A DNA stretch of 64,000 bases from JAFDYH01 sp049840875 (GTDB taxonomy: Bacteria > Bacteroidota > Bacteroidia > Chitinophagales > Chitinophagaceae): positions 620,001-684,000 of the forward strand of contig JASGJE010000019.1 in NCBI GenBank assembly GCA_049840875.1, given 5' to 3'. Made by a program: the position numbers and the translations under genes. The notes below the pieces were generated by a model. That model had not been told where the DNA came from. It worked only from the letters and a program-made list of their open reading frames with translations, and did no database searches. Positions 62,101 to 64,000 of this stretch are shown here, in pieces; the first letter of the stretch is position 1, and the number at the start of each line of letters is the position of its first letter.

Positions 62101-62977
62101 CCAGGCTGATTATATAACAGCAAAAACAGGAAGAATTCATATCAGCAATGCCGACATTGAGTCTTATATTTCTGATAGCATTTTTAAAACCGGGAAAATA
62201 AGTATTGAGCAACCGGTGATCACAGCTTATCGTGATGCAACGAAACCATTTAAGCATGGCTTTATAAAATATTTACCAGCTCTCACCATTAAACGTCTAC
62301 CGCCGCTTTTTTCGATCGATACGATTGAAATGGATGATGCGACGATTACCTACTCGCAGGTAGATAAGAAAACAGAGAAAACGGGCACGATTCCTCTTGC
62401 TCATTTAAATGCAATTCTATTTCCGATAAGAAATTACGATCTCTCCTCGACTGATAGTTTGGAGCTGCATGCGACAGCTTTAATCATGAATACAGCTCCG
62501 ATGCAACTGACTGCCAAAGAATCTTATAATGATACTTCAGCTGGTATGCGCATTCTATTAAGTGCAAAAGCCACCGATCTTACTATTTTAAACCCGGCAT
62601 TAATTCCCCTTGTATCTGCAAAATTGAGATCGGGCTGGTTGGATACATTGGGTATGGACGTGAGTGCTGATGAATACACAGCCTATGGTAAAATGAAGAT
62701 GAACTACAAAAACCTGAAAATTGCGATCTTTAAAAAAGGAGACCCAAATGCAAAAAGTTTCTTGACCAGGATTGGCAATTTCGCTGCTAATGCATTTTTA
62801 TTAAAACATAATAACGACGATAAAAGAACAGGTACGGTGTATTTTGAACGCTTGAGGGAAAGATCGTTTTTCAATTACCTGGTGAAGATGACAATTACCG
62901 GAATCACCTCTGTTACCGGCTTGAAGAAAGACAAGAAAGCAATTCGCCGCTATCTCAAGGAAAAACAAAAAGTATAA
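59156..62977 (+). CDS. AsmA-like large membrane-anchored protein
   Basis: This is a 1273-residue protein. One N-terminal membrane helix (about 11-29) is followed by a very long periplasmic region built of repeated beta segments (e.g. SISHIHFLVDK, LELSNLSWDELLFN, ITLNSFSYNPSLT), the AsmA/DUF748 pattern seen in intermembrane lipid-transfer or envelope assembly proteins. The only workable start is the TTG at 59156 (MSEKKIIRSF), since the next ATG lies past the membrane helix. A terminator follows. Confidence 0.75.
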   Translation: MSEKKIIRSFLKTAIIILCVLGVLLTAFHFWFRDHAEEVIEDLVSARSNGKVNLKLKKFRFNYFSRKMELQNAVFYSTDSLNASTAYQFKVYKMKVEIESLWQLIFHGKLLIESMDLIKPDIEVAKISSEEDEEEKKLSISQEMGRIYNSIHDAIEFLGAKRFSIDEGKFSLINRAEKNKLPISISHIHFLVDKTDSLLPSSKQNPDNMILRSHDQDISLPDGRHRLSFRNLRINVRKRSIEMDSCTIAAGKVEASQAAFRFFFDTLRLSAVDFSTLYKNDLIKADTVYCTKPQINLQLTLNDKKDLKKPPSLKKILQPLTGDLQLGYVSIQNADIDIMTTRKDHSTTFTSDNDNIEISGLHISSDSTDPLVVRSFAMAIRDYETLSRDSTLAFRFDSVKFNNNKVVLSNFTVKTQEGRRTLDAERDYRVPRLELSNLSWDELLFNRNIKASKAVLYNPVLNYKRIKPRNQNGRMKIFRDLGNIDAVTELKQLQVIDGQLNMQLDQRTKITLQDADVLVSSNELLESKSIRSIQRSLNVVTFGKAILSINDLKAEFKKVHFTGKQDQLEAEEVTVYDPSKTLSANLSNVVINELYYNDSTKSVSIDGLEWARASVNLGSFSKSAKPSKSSIVIKNISGNNTTLLLNDSLRVLSTVIQSLSADEIRKPINERTSIAGLEASGNSFSMTRKNLHIETSNYHIDDKDSSTINDIRIDLSGKALSLSAAISSATTMPDIRELMKGNYSFSEALFSNPQIRIISKTQEENGGNKESINIPAFNVAGINLINPALFIEKQTKDDTVSVQWSGVVRDQQNKWVFKNVKGDNLTNMVSINQAELSGPSLSYKTNKGKHFKIENGDIHAETEQIYVSPKQDSSWDWSAKIISAYVRNLNHFNVKNKGELTLDDAYAANVLLTSGAIKSFSSFLQNNGTFRLSNSGGHYSDSAHSVSWQGLSFDHSDRSITLNSFSYNPSLTRDSFVLKNAFQADYITAKTGRIHISNADIESYISDSIFKTGKISIEQPVITAYRDATKPFKHGFIKYLPALTIKRLPPLFSIDTIEMDDATITYSQVDKKTEKTGTIPLAHLNAILFPIRNYDLSSTDSLELHATALIMNTAPMQLTAKESYNDTSAGMRILLSAKATDLTILNPALIPLVSAKLRSGWLDTLGMDVSADEYTAYGKMKMNYKNLKIAIFKKGDPNAKSFLTRIGNFAANAFLLKHNNDDKRTGTVYFERLRERSFFNYLVKMTITGITSVTGLKKDKKAIRRYLKEKQKV

Positions 62978-63028
62978 TCATTAAATCAAGTTTATTGAGT
63001 CAACTGATCCTGGAATAAATTGCAAAAG

Positions 63029-63058
63029 AAAAGCCGCTCATTAATTTAAGCGGCTTTT
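63029..63058. terminator. rho-independent terminator
   Basis: Stem AAAAGCCGCT/AGCGGCTTTT with a 10-base loop, nearly the same stem as that after the M4 protease. It ends the AsmA-like gene and, on the other strand, the DUF2911 gene. Confidence 0.88.
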
Positions 63059-63077
63059 ATACAAAGTTGTTTTTGTT

Positions 63078-63614
63078 TTATTCTACTTTGAAATCAGTTT
63101 CACCATCTCCCCAAAGCAGAGATACTTTGCCGTCTTTCGCAATTTTGTAGGCTAATTTCTCCTGGAAAGCAGGTGCTTTGCCTGGTTTTACATTCACCTT
63201 TAAAGCGTCCTGTGCTTTGTCTTTTTCATAATCAAACGCACCCCAAACTGGTTTTCCTTTGTCATCTTTTAATACTTTATTGAAAATAATTGTCCATGTG
63301 CCATCTTGATTCCATAAAGTGAAAAGAGTGTATTTGCCTTTTGCCAATGGCTGTCCTTCTATTTTTACATCTTTACTTACTTCGAAAGTTGTTGCCTCGT
63401 TAGCGCCTGCACGCCACACCTGGCCAACTTTCGGTTCAAGATCTTTTCCAATTGTTCTTCCTTTTACAGAAGGTGCGCTATAATCGATAGTAACCACAGC
63501 ACCGCTGCTGATTGTTTCTTTTGCCAGCGCTGGCGGGCTTGGCCTTTTAGATTTATCCTGTCCGCACGCAGTAATAAACGCGATTGATGCCGCAAGCAAC
63601 ATGATTGATTTCAT
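63078..63614 (-). CDS. DUF2911 lipoprotein
   Basis: This is a 178-residue protein with lipobox AFITACGQD. The domain has VTIDYSAPSVKGRTIGKDLEPKVGQVWRAGANEATTFEVSKDVKIEGQPLAKGKYTLFTLWNQDGTWTIIFNK, a DUF2911 signature. It is a beta-rich periplasmic protein of unknown role, common in Bacteroidota. Confidence 0.9.
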   Translation of the reverse strand: MKSIMLLAASIAFITACGQDKSKRPSPPALAKETISSGAVVTIDYSAPSVKGRTIGKDLEPKVGQVWRAGANEATTFEVSKDVKIEGQPLAKGKYTLFTLWNQDGTWTIIFNKVLKDDKGKPVWGAFDYEKDKAQDALKVNVKPGKAPAFQEKLAYKIAKDGKVSLLWGDGETDFKVE

Positions 63615-63693
63615 AAAACAAATTTTTTGATTGATTTTAGATTGTAAAGCTACAGATAAGCAAATATCAGACCTTATTTATCTTGTAATTCTT

Positions 63694-64000
63694 TTACCGC
63701 TCAACATTTTTCTTCAGGTTCTGCAAGCCCAGTTCCATTTGTGAGCCATACATTTTGTCATACGCAAGGCTGAAAAACTTCTCCCAGGGATACCATTTCA
63801 ATTTGAAGTCAAGATGCCATTGTAACGTCAGGGAATCGGAGTTGTTGTAAAAATTCATCTTCCATCCACTGACTATTGGGTTTTTGTTCCCGGACGTAAA
63901 CTCGGCCCTTGTTTCTCCCGATTTCGTGCCGATTACAGAAACGGTGGTTGTTAAAAATTTCGCTTTCAGCAATCGGCCATTGGCAACAACTATGGGTTCA
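63694..64000 (-). CDS. SRPBCC family protein (5' part outside window)
   Basis: The visible C-terminal 100 residues (frame open to the window edge) show SWKMNFYNNSDSLTLQWHLDFKLKWYPWEKFFSLAYDKMYGSQMELGLQNLKKN. This fits the C-terminal strand and long helix of a SRPBCC/polyketide-cyclase-like fold. The N-terminal part is missing here. It lies next to the DUF2911 gene on the same strand. Confidence 0.6.
   Translation of the reverse strand, partial: EPIVVANGRLLKAKFLTTTVSVIGTKSGETRAEFTSGNKNPIVSGWKMNFYNNSDSLTLQWHLDFKLKWYPWEKFFSLAYDKMYGSQMELGLQNLKKNVER

Overview
The window looks like a chromosome segment of a Bacteroidota bacterium, most likely of the Chitinophagaceae or a close relative. Supporting signs are the Bacteroides-type transfer genes (traE to traN order), a type IX secretion C-terminal tail on an M4 protease, DUF2961, DUF2911 and DUF4198 proteins, GH95 fucosidase, an ECF sigma/anti-sigma pair, and TTTG-N20-TAnnTTTG promoters. 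The organism assignment is inference; no 16S rRNA is present.

About 0-24 kb is the interior of an integrative conjugative element (ICE). Its left end lies outside the window. Cargo comes first: a secreted protein of unknown role (145-1593), a minus-strand trio (Cys-rich cupin, membrane-anchored coiled-coil protein, papain-like lipoprotein protease), and a tight plus-strand operon of four genes (3904-8622: 6-TM coiled-coil protein, 4-TM protein, VWA-like lipoprotein, small P-loop NTPase) that I cannot match to any described system. A saccharopine dehydrogenase/DUF1338 pair (lysine catabolism type) follows. Then come a short RteC-like regulator and the transfer operon: traE, traF, traG ATPase, a lipoprotein, three TraI/TerB-like paralogues, traJ, traK, traL, traM, traN and two accessory genes. 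Two nearly identical promoter blocks drive the small TM gene at 12043 and traG. No relaxase, coupling protein or traA-D is visible, so the rest of the transfer machinery must lie left of the window or be missing.

At 24.4-27 kb there are a SWIB-domain protein, a small helical protein and a large serine recombinase whose reading frame runs antisense through a tRNA-Gln(CTG) gene. This tRNA is probably the attachment site and the right edge of an element.

From 27 to 64 kb the gene content is chromosomal. It contains an ECF sigma/anti-sigma/secreted-protein operon preceded by tandem repeats, GH95 and GH172 glycosidases, tRNA-Gln(TTG), cyanophycin synthetase, a secreted M4 protease, transporters (APC permease, dicarboxylate symporter, DedA, MFS), the divergent oxyR-katG peroxide module with an OxyR half-site pair, a TIGR04222-type protein with a Gly/Cys tail, tandem LD-carboxypeptidases, metG, and a 1273-residue AsmA-like protein.

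The most striking object is metG. Its catalytic domain carries an in-frame insertion of about 160 residues encoding a DUF559 (Vsr-fold) nuclease domain. The insertion is bounded by GC-rich hairpins that are inverted copies of each other, so it looks like a small mobile nuclease cassette sitting inside an essential gene without destroying its frame.
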